DNA of 32,960 nucleotides, taken from contig CAMDXQ010000007.1 of NCBI GenBank assembly GCA_945878585.1, forward strand, positions 1 through 32,960. Direction: 5' to 3'. Both the position numbers and the translations under genes were made by a program. Below are positions 15,300 to 22,544 of the stretch, in pieces (the first letter of the stretch is position 1; every line of letters starts with the position of its first letter). The notes beneath the pieces are model-generated. The model was not told the origin of the DNA. It worked only from the letters and a program-made list of their open reading frames with translations, and searched no databases. Source of the stretch: Akkermansia muciniphila. Lineage in GTDB: Bacteria; Verrucomicrobiota; Verrucomicrobiia; Methylacidiphilales; Verrucolacustridaceae.

Positions 15300-15563
15300 T
15301 TAATCCCCTTTGCGCTGTCTTTGCTCAAGCTCGAGCAACCTCTTTTTCCCTTTTCCAACACTCCAAAGGCATAGGCCACCACTCGCAACTGCCACTAGGA
15401 CAAGGACGAAAAAGCCTGCATCATTAGGATTTTCCCATGCGAATAGTATTGCGACGATCCACCCAACCCAGAAAGCACACGTAGTCGCATGATTGCTTTT
15501 TTCAATCTGTATATACTCAAAGATTTCCCCATCGCTCCACCCAGTAAAACGATTCTTTTTCAT
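15300..15563 (-). CDS. Small two-helix membrane protein coupled to integrase
   Basis: 87 residues. A soluble N-terminus (FTGWSDGEIFEYIQIEKSNH) is followed by two transmembrane helices (TCAFWVGWIVAILFAW and GFFVLVLVAVASGGLCLW) and a basic tail (GKGKKRLLELEQRQRKG). The ATG overlaps the integrase stop by 4 bp, and GGAG lies 8 nt before it inside the integrase gene. No family recognised. Small membrane proteins next to integrase in prophages and satellites sometimes provide immunity or superinfection exclusion; here that is speculation. Confidence 0.72.
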   Translation of the reverse strand: MKKNRFTGWSDGEIFEYIQIEKSNHATTCAFWVGWIVAILFAWENPNDAGFFVLVLVAVASGGLCLWSVGKGKKRLLELEQRQRKGD

Positions 15564-16633
15564 TTTAGTAACTCCAACTGCTGATCTTCAAACTTCCCAC
15601 GAACATGTCGACGATAAACTCGCAGAATTAAAGCACCTCCGTCGGTGTGCCCCTGAGTCTTGGCGACGATCCCGACGTCCACACCGGCCTCCAGCGCGAT
15701 CATGATGAACATTCGACGAAACGCCTTGGATGTGAAATTGGGAAACTTTAGATCCTCGCATGCATGCTGCAGCGCCTTTTTAGGATCCCGGATGGCAAAC
15801 ACCTTCGCCCCGGTGGATAGATCAACCGCCTCCTTTTCCATGCGTTCAATGAATGGACGGAGCTTGGGATAAACTTTGATCGTAAAACTTTTCCCAGTCT
15901 TGCGCCTAAGTAAATGGATCTCTCCTTTTTTTACATCCACGTCACCCCACTGCAGTCCGGCGCACTCGGCCAGCCCTACGCCTCCCAATCCCATAAACTC
16001 CACCAGATCAGCGGAAGCAGTCGCAGTATCGGAAAAGCGTCGCTTGCGGATCGTTTTGACGATCTCTTCAAATTGCTCCCGCGATGGTGTGGGTCGCAGA
16101 ATGTCTTTATCGGCCTTTCCTGCGAACCCGGAGGCGGGATTGTCTGCCCTCACCTTGTCCTTCACGCATAGGTCAAAAATTGCCCTCAGCGTCCACCCAA
16201 AGTGATTTCGGTAGGAATTAGAAACTGGGTCAGATCCATTTTTCTTTTTCAGCTTTGAGATGAAGCTGAGAACGTCTGAGGCTTGAATGTTTTTGATAGG
16301 GACGTTGGCCTGATGCGGCCACTCGGCCTTGATCCGGGCAGCGAAAAGCCGATCGTTTTTTAAGGTGCTTACAGCGCCCCCGCTTCGAGTCTCTAGCCAC
16401 TTGTCGGTTGCCGCAGTAAGCGTCCGGGATCGTTGCCCCTGATCGATGCTGTCGTCCTCGCCCCTGCGGATCTTAAGGAGCCGTCTTGCCTCCATCAGAT
16501 TTTCTGTGCGTAAGGATTCTTGGACGGAGCGGCCGTTGTGGCTATATATAGCGAAGTATGAACCGCGCTTTTCGTTGCCGTATTGGAGCCGATAAAGGTG
16601 CGGCTCTATGTTTGCCCACGTCCTTTTTGCCAT
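15560..16633 (-). CDS. Tyrosine recombinase/integrase with atypical active site
   Basis: 357 residues: an N-terminal Arm/SAM-like region (to about 180) and a catalytic domain. Visible are the beta-strand lysine segment RRKTGKSF (K245), FRRMF with the second conserved Arg (306), QGHTDGG with its histidine (329) and the nucleophile tyrosine in RVYRRH (340). Two canonical residues appear replaced. Arg I, expected in a TGLR..EL-like motif, reads GVGLAEC (Gly220), and the His of HxxR reads Lys or Ala. The enzyme may belong to a divergent subfamily or be impaired. It starts 88 bp from attR and reads away from it. It should catalyse insertion at the tRNA-Val site. Confidence 0.92.
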   Translation of the reverse strand: MAKRTWANIEPHLYRLQYGNEKRGSYFAIYSHNGRSVQESLRTENLMEARRLLKIRRGEDDSIDQGQRSRTLTAATDKWLETRSGGAVSTLKNDRLFAARIKAEWPHQANVPIKNIQASDVLSFISKLKKKNGSDPVSNSYRNHFGWTLRAIFDLCVKDKVRADNPASGFAGKADKDILRPTPSREQFEEIVKTIRKRRFSDTATASADLVEFMGLGGVGLAECAGLQWGDVDVKKGEIHLLRRKTGKSFTIKVYPKLRPFIERMEKEAVDLSTGAKVFAIRDPKKALQHACEDLKFPNFTSKAFRRMFIMIALEAGVDVGIVAKTQGHTDGGALILRVYRRHVRGKFEDQQLELLK

Positions 16634-16643
16634 GCCCGATCCT

Positions 16644-16656
16644 ACCTTTGGTAACG
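16644..16656 (+). repeat. Arm-type motif near attR
   Basis: ACCTTTGGTAACG differs at one base from the motif at 8266-8278 near the other end, in the same orientation. A TAGTAA follows at 16663-16668, echoing the paired GTAAC motifs on the left. Candidate integrase or Xis arm site. Confidence 0.4.
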
Positions 16657-16664
16657 GAGACTAG

Positions 16665-16707
16665 TAAATGACTTTATTCGCTTTTTTTAATGATTGTAAG
16701 TCATTTA
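16665..16707. promoter_or_regulatory. 10-bp inverted repeat between int and attR
   Basis: TAAATGACTT and AAGTCATTTA form a perfect 10-bp dyad separated by 23 bp, lying between the integrase start and attR. It could be a protein-binding pair for integration, excision or int control. The spacer contains a seven-T run, so a terminator reading toward the tRNA is a weaker possibility. Confidence 0.4.
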
Positions 16708-16720
16708 TCGATAGTATTTA

Positions 16721-16757
16721 GCGCGCTTAGCTCAGCGGTAGAGCGGCTGCCTTACAC
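16721..16757 (+). repeat. attR, right 37-bp direct repeat
   Basis: Identical to 8125-8161. Here the repeat continues into the authentic 3' half of tRNA-Val, so the right-hand copy rebuilds a full gene, with its 5' part and upstream region contributed by the element. Confidence 0.92.
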
Positions 16758-16792
16758 GCAGTTGGTCGGAGGTTCAAATCCTTCAGCGCGCA
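16721..16792 (+). tRNA. tRNA-Val (anticodon UAC)
   Basis: 72 nt folding as a complete cloverleaf: acceptor GCGCGCT/AGCGCGC (perfect), D stem GCTC/GAGC, anticodon stem GCTGC/GCAGT with loop CTTACAC (anticodon TAC at positions 34-36), T stem GGAGG/CCTTC with loop TTCAAAT, discriminator A. CCA is not encoded (TCC follows). It is the integration target. The NfeD-type ORF reads straight through it in frame. Confidence 0.96.
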
Positions 16793-18171
16793 TCCTTCTT
16801 CTTTCGATCCTCGCTCTCCCATTGCCATCGTTCTCGAGCTCCCCAGATTCGGCCGGCCCGGTCTATGTCATTCCGATCCAAGGTGAGATTCAAAAAGCCA
16901 CTGTTTACGTCGTTCGCCGGGGTGTGAAAGCCGCCCTCGAAGCAAATGCTTCTGCGCTCGTCTTGGATATGAACACGCCCGGCGGAGAGGGCGAAGCGAT
17001 GAAGGAGGTCATGGCCACTCTTGCGAAATTCCAGCCTGCCGACCAAACCTACACCTACGTTAATAAGGAGGCATTCTCCGCAGGAGCATTCATTTCCGCT
17101 TCCACCAGACACATCTGGATGGCTCCCGGTTCGATCATCGGAGCGGCCTCTCCTGTGACGCTCGGCCAAGAAGGGCCCAAGGAGTTGCCACCGAAATTTG
17201 TATCCGGCTACGCAGCTTTGATCCGAGCCGCTGCTGAGGAAAACGGACATAACCCAGCCATCTTTGATGCGATGGTGAACAAACAGATGGGCCTCAAGAT
17301 TGATGGTCGTGAAATTGTTGCCAAGGGAGACATTCTCACCCTGACAACACAGGAAGCGACACGACTCGTCGGAAAACCCGCCCGTCCCCTTCTCTCTGCT
17401 GGAGTTGCCCCCGAACTTCAGTCCTTGATTGAAAAAACGATCCGCCCCGGAGCTCCTATCGTCCGAATTGAGCCAACCGGATTTGAAAATATCAGTCGCT
17501 GGATCATCACGATTTCTCCGCTCCTTCTTAGTGGCGCTTTTCTGTTTGGTTATCTTGAATTCAAAACACCTGGCTTTGGACTGTTCGGGATCCTTTGTGG
17601 TATTTGCGCCTTCGTCTTTCTTTTTGGTCACTATATCGCCGGTCTTTCTGGATATGAAAACGCCTTGCTTCTTCTCTTGGGAATCACTCTTCTGATCGTT
17701 GAGTTCTTTCTTTTTCCCGGAACGTTCATTCCTGGGCTTGCAGGTCTCGCGCTGATTTTATTTGCTGCGCTCAATACGATGATCGACCGGTATCCCTCCG
17801 ACCCTGCAATACCGAGTATGCCCCAGCTTCACTTCCCTGTGATCAACCTTGCCCTCGGATTCTTTGGCGGATTGACGGCGATCCTTTTGGCTGCCCGTTT
17901 TCTACCAGAAACCGTCCTTTTTAGACCTTTTCGCCTAAGCACAGTCTCACCGTCCGGTTCCCTTCCCAGCCGAATCTCCCTCGCCCCCGGAACCGTAGGA
18001 AAAGCTCTGACCGATTTGCGTCCCAGCGGCAGCGCCGAAATCAACGGTCAGAGTTTTGATGTCCTGGCGGAGGGTCAGTTCATTCCCCAAGGAACACACA
18101 TCCAGATTCACCAAGTGGAAGGAGCCACCATCTTTGTTCAACCCGCAAAACCTATAAGAAAGAAATCCTGA
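16762..18171 (+). CDS. NfeD-type membrane serine protease (ClpP-like + NfeD domains)
   Basis: Long-form NfeD protein acting at the membrane, commonly encoded beside the flotillin FloA. A signal-like segment (ILLLSILALPLPSFSSS) precedes a ClpP-fold protease domain with VLDMNTPGG and the nucleophile motif FSAGAFIS; a lysine follows in MVNKQM. Next come about four membrane helices (residues ~250-370) and a C-terminal OB-fold domain (GTVGKALTDLRPSGSAEING). No ATG/GTG/TTG exists between the tRNA end and the signal segment. The nearest in-frame candidate is TTG 16762 inside the tRNA; the track start 16690 lies in the element. The start is therefore uncertain; the rest of the call is firm. Confidence 0.85.
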   Translation: MVGGSNPSARILLLSILALPLPSFSSSPDSAGPVYVIPIQGEIQKATVYVVRRGVKAALEANASALVLDMNTPGGEGEAMKEVMATLAKFQPADQTYTYVNKEAFSAGAFISASTRHIWMAPGSIIGAASPVTLGQEGPKELPPKFVSGYAALIRAAAEENGHNPAIFDAMVNKQMGLKIDGREIVAKGDILTLTTQEATRLVGKPARPLLSAGVAPELQSLIEKTIRPGAPIVRIEPTGFENISRWIITISPLLLSGAFLFGYLEFKTPGFGLFGILCGICAFVFLFGHYIAGLSGYENALLLLLGITLLIVEFFLFPGTFIPGLAGLALILFAALNTMIDRYPSDPAIPSMPQLHFPVINLALGFFGGLTAILLAARFLPETVLFRPFRLSTVSPSGSLPSRISLAPGTVGKALTDLRPSGSAEINGQSFDVLAEGQFIPQGTHIQIHQVEGATIFVQPAKPIRKKS

Positions 18172-18249
18172 GAAATACTTTTCATTGAGCTTACTTCGAA
18201 TACTGAACTTTCTGTTTCCCGTCCTACGCTTTTCCCCTAATAATCCGAC

Positions 18250-19233
18250 ATGCCTTTATTCCTCCTGATCGCCGTTGGAGTGGTTGCACTCCTCTTTACC
18301 GTAGTCCTCATTAACTTTTTCGGACTCTGGTTGCGTGCCCTGACTTCAGGAGCTCCAGTGGGAATTCCCACTTTGATCGCTATGCGCCTGCGAGGGATCC
18401 CAAACTCCCTTATCGTGAATGCGAGAATCACCGCTGTCCGAGCTGGCATTGAGGTTTCCACGGCTCAACTTGAAACCCACTACCTTGCTGGTGGCAGTGT
18501 GGATCAAGTAATTCGTGCCTTAATCGCCGCTGACAAAGCGGGCATCAAACTGGACTTCAACCGCTGTTGCGCCATTGATCTCGCCACTTCTGGATCTGGA
18601 AAGACTGTTTTCGATGCCGTCCGAACCAGCGTCAATCCAAGGGTCATCGATTGCCCGGGAACCGAATCGGGTAAAGGAACGATTGATGGAGTCGCTAAAG
18701 ACGGGATTACCGTTCGTGCCCGTGCTCGTGTTACGGTCCGCTCCAATCTCGATCGTTTTGTCGGCGGCGCAACGGAAGAGACGATCATCGCCCGCGTTGG
18801 CGAAGGTATCGTACGTGCGATCGGTTCCAAGGAGACATACAAAGGGGTTCTGGAAAACCCTCAAGACATCTCGAAAGACGTGCTCAATCGTGGACTCGAT
18901 GCCGGCACAGCCTACGAAATTCTCTCCATCGACATCGCCGACGTCGGGGTCGGCACCAATATCGGAGCCAAACTTCAAGCCGAGCAAGCCGACGCCGACA
19001 AACAGGTTGCGCAAGCCAAAGCAGAAATGCGTCGGGCCGCTGCTGTCGCTGCTGAACAGGAAATGAGAGCCAAGGTGGTCGAGGCCGAGGCCCAGGTCCC
19101 CCTCGCTATGGCAGAAGCTTTTCGAAAAGGGAATCTTGGCATCATGGATTACCAAAAAATTCGCAATGTATCCGCAGATACAGAAATGCGCACATCGATT
19201 GCGAAAGATTCTGGTAAACTTGGGTCGAAATAA
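18250..19233 (+). CDS. floA: Flotillin-like protein FloA
   Basis: Membrane-microdomain scaffold of the SPFH family. 327 residues: one N-terminal membrane segment ([20 protein letters not shown]), the FloA-specific segment [22 protein letters not shown], the conserved [23 protein letters not shown], then an alanine/glutamate-rich coiled coil ([20 protein letters not shown]). The ATG gives the expected N-terminus. It lies 78 bp downstream of the nfeD-type gene, and the pair is a conserved operon in many bacteria. The NfeD OB fold is thought to work with the flotillin. Confidence 0.96.
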   Translation: MPLFLLIAVGVVALLFTVVLINFFGLWLRALTSGAPVGIPTLIAMRLRGIPNSLIVNARITAVRAGIEVSTAQLETHYLAGGSVDQVIRALIAADKAGIKLDFNRCCAIDLATSGSGKTVFDAVRTSVNPRVIDCPGTESGKGTIDGVAKDGITVRARARVTVRSNLDRFVGGATEETIIARVGEGIVRAIGSKETYKGVLENPQDISKDVLNRGLDAGTAYEILSIDIADVGVGTNIGAKLQAEQADADKQVAQAKAEMRRAAAVAAEQEMRAKVVEAEAQVPLAMAEAFRKGNLGIMDYQKIRNVSADTEMRTSIAKDSGKLGSK

Positions 19234-19248
19234 AAACCCTCTGTCTCC

Positions 19249-19665
19249 ATGGAATGGCTTGTTCCAATTCTCTTTGTTGTCTTGAGTCTCGCTCAGTGGT
19301 GGCTTAAGCACCGACAAGCTAGCACTCCGAATGTCGAACGGCCTGTCGAATCTCCCGAACCTTTGGATGAGTTTGGTGATTTAATGGAGGCCCTTGGGCG
19401 TAGGCGTCATGAATCGCCTCCGACTTCCCCCGTGCCGCCTAAGTCGGTGCCACCCCAAATTCTCCCCTCTCTTTTGAAAATCCCTGAAACACCTGTGCCT
19501 GTTTTGGCTGTTCAGTCTGCCTCCCTGCCGCCCCGATCTTTCTCTTCGTCTCGTGCGGTGGAGACTCGGGTTGGATCTTTTGCCCGCCTTGTTCCTCAAC
19601 CTACTGATTTGCGAAGGGCAATCGTGCTTTCTGAAATTCTCGCACCGGCCGTCACTTTACGCTGA
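19249..19665 (+). CDS. Single-pass membrane protein, conserved C-terminal tail
   Basis: 138 residues. An N-terminal helix (MEWLVPILFVVLSLAQWWL) anchors a proline-rich, probably disordered middle (PPTSPVPPKSVPPQILP). It ends in a conserved-looking tail, TDLRRAIVLSEILAPAVTLR. Similar LRRA..LSEIL..P..LR tails occur downstream of floA in PVC-group genomes in my memory, but this needs a search. It starts 15 bp after floA, so it is very likely in the same operon and may serve the flotillin microdomain. Confidence 0.75.
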   Translation: MEWLVPILFVVLSLAQWWLKHRQASTPNVERPVESPEPLDEFGDLMEALGRRRHESPPTSPVPPKSVPPQILPSLLKIPETPVPVLAVQSASLPPRSFSSSRAVETRVGSFARLVPQPTDLRRAIVLSEILAPAVTLR

Positions 19666-19674
19666 ACTACCCCC

Positions 19675-20550
19675 ATGGCTCGCAACGCATCCCTTCCTGT
19701 CGCTCTGATTCAGATGTCCTGCACGGCTGACCCGTCGAGGAATCTTCGTGTTGCACTGGATCGAATCGCTTGGGCTGCACGCCAAGGGGCCAAACTTGTC
19801 TGCTTGCCTGAGTTGTTTCGTTCCCTCTATTTCTGCCAAAAGCAGGACTACAAGTGTTTTGAGTTGGCTGAGAAGATTCCGGGGCCAACCACTCAACTCC
19901 TTTCAGCGGCCGCGAAAAAACACAAGATCACCCTCGTCTCCAGTCTTTTTGAGAAACGTGCTGGAGGACTTTATCACAACACAGCCGTTGTCTTTGGGCC
20001 GAACGGCAAAATTCTTGGTACCTATCGCAAGATGCATATCCCAGATGACCCTGGTTTTAATGAGAAGTTCTACTTTACCCCAGGGGATACAGGTTTTCAG
20101 CCGATCGATACACCCGTCGGCCGTCTGGGGGTGCTCGTTTGCTGGGATCAATGGTATCCTGAAGCCGCTCGATTGATGGCCCTGCGAGGGGCACAAATCC
20201 TTATCTACCCCACTGCCATTGGCTGGGCTCGTGGCGAAAAAAAGCAAGTTTGTGAGACCCAGAGGAGTGCCTGGCAAACGATTCAAAGAAGTCATGCGAT
20301 TGCGAACGGACTTTTCGTTCTTTCGATCAATCGAACGGGTCGGGAGAAGAATCTCGATTTCTGGGGAACCTCCTTTATTGCGAACCCCCTGGGTCATGTG
20401 ATTGCGGAAGCTTCCACGGACCGGTCTCAGGTCATTCAGGCCTCCCTTCGCCTCTCGGAAACAACCACAACTCGGCAACACTGGCCTTTTCTTCGGGATC
20501 GTCGAATCGATGCCTATGCGGGTCTGGACCAGCGCTTTCTCCGTTCTTGA
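19675..20550 (+). CDS. aguB: N-carbamoylputrescine amidase
   Basis: Nitrilase-superfamily hydrolase that converts N-carbamoylputrescine to putrescine, CO2 and ammonia. The catalytic triad is visible: Glu46 in LVCLPELF, Lys119 in YRKMHIPDDPGF and Cys156 in VLVCWDQWYPE. The stretches following Lys and Cys (PDDPGFNEKFYF, WDQWYPEAARLMAL) are characteristic of AguB rather than of other nitrilases. 291 residues is the usual size. It overlaps aguA by 4 bp (TTGA), completing a two-gene agmatine-to-putrescine pathway. Confidence 0.95.
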   Translation: MARNASLPVALIQMSCTADPSRNLRVALDRIAWAARQGAKLVCLPELFRSLYFCQKQDYKCFELAEKIPGPTTQLLSAAAKKHKITLVSSLFEKRAGGLYHNTAVVFGPNGKILGTYRKMHIPDDPGFNEKFYFTPGDTGFQPIDTPVGRLGVLVCWDQWYPEAARLMALRGAQILIYPTAIGWARGEKKQVCETQRSAWQTIQRSHAIANGLFVLSINRTGREKNLDFWGTSFIANPLGHVIAEASTDRSQVIQASLRLSETTTTRQHWPFLRDRRIDAYAGLDQRFLRS

Positions 20551-21611
20551 GTAAAATCTCCCCCGCTCCTGAAGTCGACTGGTCTGCGTACCGCTTCCCT
20601 GCCGAGTGGGAAAAGCATGAGGCCACTTTCCTCGCTTGGCCCCATAATGCGGAAACTTGGCCCGGGCTGCTTGAACCAGTCCAGGAAACTTATCTGGAAA
20701 TTATTCGGGCTCTGATTCCCGGCGAAAAAGTTTTTCTGTTGGCCAAGGATTGCGAAGCTGCCGAAGTCATTCAACAAAGACTGAAAAAGGCTAAAATCCA
20801 GTCACCCAACCTTCAAATTCTGACCATCCCGAGCGATGACGCATGGGTTCGTGATAGCGGACCGATTTTCATGCTTCGCCGCGATTCAGGAAAGCCACGT
20901 CGGATTGCCCATGATTTCATCTTCAACAGTTGGGGCAGAAAATACGGGCCTTGGGACAAGGATGATGTGATTCCCGTTGCGGCCTGTCGCATGACCGATA
21001 CTCCATGCATTCCCCACGATTTCGTTTTGGAGGGTGGTTCCCTCGATACCGATGGAATGGGTACCCTTCTCACCACAGAACAGTGCCTCCTGAATCCAAA
21101 CCGCAATTCTTCCCACGACCGAAAGGCGATCGAGGAACGCCTCCAACAATGGCTTGGCATTCAAAAGATCATCTGGCTGAACGACGGTCTTGAGGGAGAC
21201 GATACGGATGGTCACATCGATGACATCACCCGCTTTATCGCGCCAGGAGTGGTGGCAGCCGTTGTTGAGCCGGACACGAAGGATGCAAATCACGCTCCCT
21301 TGCAGGAAAATCTAAAACGACTCCGCCATGCCCATGATTCCCGCGGAAATCCCTTAAAGGTCATCGAACTCCCCATGCCACCCCGCTCCGATGGACCGCA
21401 TCACCGGAATCCGGCCAGCCATGCAAACTTCTACATCGGGAATGCCGCCGTCCTGGTCCCTGTTTTTCAATCCCCCACCGATTCAATCGTTCTCGATCTC
21501 CTCCGTCCTTACTTTCCTGGTCGGGAAGTCGTGGGAATCGATTGTCAGGCTTTGGTCGCAGGCCTCGGCGCGATTCACTGCATCACACAACAGATGCCAG
21601 CCATCGTCTGA
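20547..21611 (+). CDS. aguA: Agmatine deiminase
   Basis: Hydrolyses agmatine to N-carbamoylputrescine and ammonia (pentein fold). 354 residues with family motifs PAEWEKHEATFLAWPHN at the N-terminus, DDAWVRDSGPIF, EGGSLDTDG, GDDTDGHIDDITRF (catalytic Asp/His) and, near the C-terminus, GLGAIHCITQQMP with the nucleophile cysteine. The start is a TTG overlapping the aguB stop by 4 bp. It feeds AguB, so the pair makes putrescine from arginine-derived agmatine. Confidence 0.96.
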   Translation: MSKISPAPEVDWSAYRFPAEWEKHEATFLAWPHNAETWPGLLEPVQETYLEIIRALIPGEKVFLLAKDCEAAEVIQQRLKKAKIQSPNLQILTIPSDDAWVRDSGPIFMLRRDSGKPRRIAHDFIFNSWGRKYGPWDKDDVIPVAACRMTDTPCIPHDFVLEGGSLDTDGMGTLLTTEQCLLNPNRNSSHDRKAIEERLQQWLGIQKIIWLNDGLEGDDTDGHIDDITRFIAPGVVAAVVEPDTKDANHAPLQENLKRLRHAHDSRGNPLKVIELPMPPRSDGPHHRNPASHANFYIGNAAVLVPVFQSPTDSIVLDLLRPYFPGREVVGIDCQALVAGLGAIHCITQQMPAIV

Positions 21612-21652
21612 CTGAGTTGAACTAGGCTACCCACTTGGGTTAGGCTTTCCCG

Positions 21653-22528
21653 ATGGCCAAGATACTCAGAATCGGACTCCCTTCCGGCAGTCTTCAAGAT
21701 GCCACCCTCGAGCTCTTTCGACGGGCGGGCTATTCCATTTCACGCGCCTCCCGAACCTATCGCCCATCCATTGATGATCCCAACTTTGAGATTCGCCTCC
21801 TCCGTGCCCAAGAAATCGCATCCTATGTGCAGGATGGCTTTCTTGATCTTGGATTAACGGGAAGTGATTGGATCCAAGAAACCAAGGCAAAGGTACAAAC
21901 GGTGTCTACCCTGCGTTTCAGCAAGGCCACTGCCCAACCAGCGCGTTGGGTCATTGCGGTTCCCAATCGTTCCCCGATTCGCCGACCCGCCCAGCTCCGC
22001 GGCAAACGAATTGCGACGGAAGCGGTAGGATTGGTTCGTCAATACCTCGCCAAACGAAAGATCAAAGCGAAGGTGGAGTTTTCTTGGGGAGCTACAGAAG
22101 TCAAAGTACCCGAACTGGCTGATGCTGTGGCAGACATCACGGAGACAGGATCATCCCTCGCTGCAAATGGGTTGCGAATTCTGGATACCGTTTTGGAATC
22201 CTACCCTCAACTGATTGCCAACCGAAAGGTATGGTCCACGCCAGTAGATCGAACCCGCATTGAAAATCTTTCCATGTTGTTGGAAGGGGCCCTCCGCGCC
22301 AGAGATCTGGTCGGCCTGAAAATGAATGTTTCTCGCAGTTGCCTTCGCTCTGTAAACTCGATCCTATCTTCCCTTCGTGACCCGACCATCTCTCCCTTAG
22401 CTCGGGATGGGTGGGTTGCCGTCGAGACCGTCATGGAAGAAAAAACGGTTCGTTCGATCATCCCTCGTCTCAAGCAGTTGGGCGCAGAAGGTATCATTGA
22501 GTACCCTCTAAATAAGGTTGTCAGCTAA
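21653..22528 (+). CDS. hisG: ATP phosphoribosyltransferase, long form
   Basis: First step of histidine synthesis: condenses ATP and PRPP. 291 residues with LRIGLPSGSLQDATLELFRRAGY at the N-terminus, DLGLTGSDWI, RIATEAVG, and the PRPP-binding loop ADAVADITETGSSL. A C-terminal HisG_C regulatory domain is present (KMNVSRSCLRSV to EGIIEYPLNKVV), so this is the HisZ-independent, histidine-inhibited long form. It starts 41 bp after aguA on the same strand. No his-operon leader peptide was seen in that gap. Confidence 0.96.
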   Translation: MAKILRIGLPSGSLQDATLELFRRAGYSISRASRTYRPSIDDPNFEIRLLRAQEIASYVQDGFLDLGLTGSDWIQETKAKVQTVSTLRFSKATAQPARWVIAVPNRSPIRRPAQLRGKRIATEAVGLVRQYLAKRKIKAKVEFSWGATEVKVPELADAVADITETGSSLAANGLRILDTVLESYPQLIANRKVWSTPVDRTRIENLSMLLEGALRARDLVGLKMNVSRSCLRSVNSILSSLRDPTISPLARDGWVAVETVMEEKTVRSIIPRLKQLGAEGIIEYPLNKVVS

Positions 22529-22544
22529 GCCTCCGAACGCCACG

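Larger units (their letters stand above)
8125..16757. mobile_element. tRNA-Val-integrated replicative island, 8.6 kb unit
   Basis: Bounded by a 37-bp direct repeat (8125-8161 and 16721-16757), so one unit is 8,596 bp. Inside are an integrase beside the right end, an excisionase-like HTH, an AEP-type primase, a RepA-like ATPase, an iteron-like cluster, three further DNA-binding candidates and several small unknown proteins, mostly on the minus strand with 4-bp overlaps. The flanks are housekeeping or metabolic genes. No virion structural, packaging, lysis or conjugation genes are recognisable, so it is not a complete prophage. The gene set resembles phage satellites and small integrative plasmids: integrase, Xis and a replication module. 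I cannot tell which, because no helper-dependence gene can be identified. Confidence 0.88.

Noticed and set aside
8125-16757. Complete prophage
   Set aside because: No capsid, portal, large terminase, tail or lysis protein could be recognised among the element's ORFs.
16690-16792. N-terminal extension MIVSHLSIVF...SAVERLPYTQLVGGSNPSA of the NfeD ORF
   Set aside because: It is a translation of the tRNA-Val gene and element DNA; this type of peptide is a familiar misannotation from tRNA sequence.
16783-17631. 282-aa minus-strand ORF inside the NfeD-type gene
   Set aside because: Antisense shadow of a well-supported protease gene; low-complexity, no domain pattern.
18520-19317. 265-aa minus-strand ORF inside floA
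   Set aside because: Shadow of floA, which has strong family motifs in the other strand.
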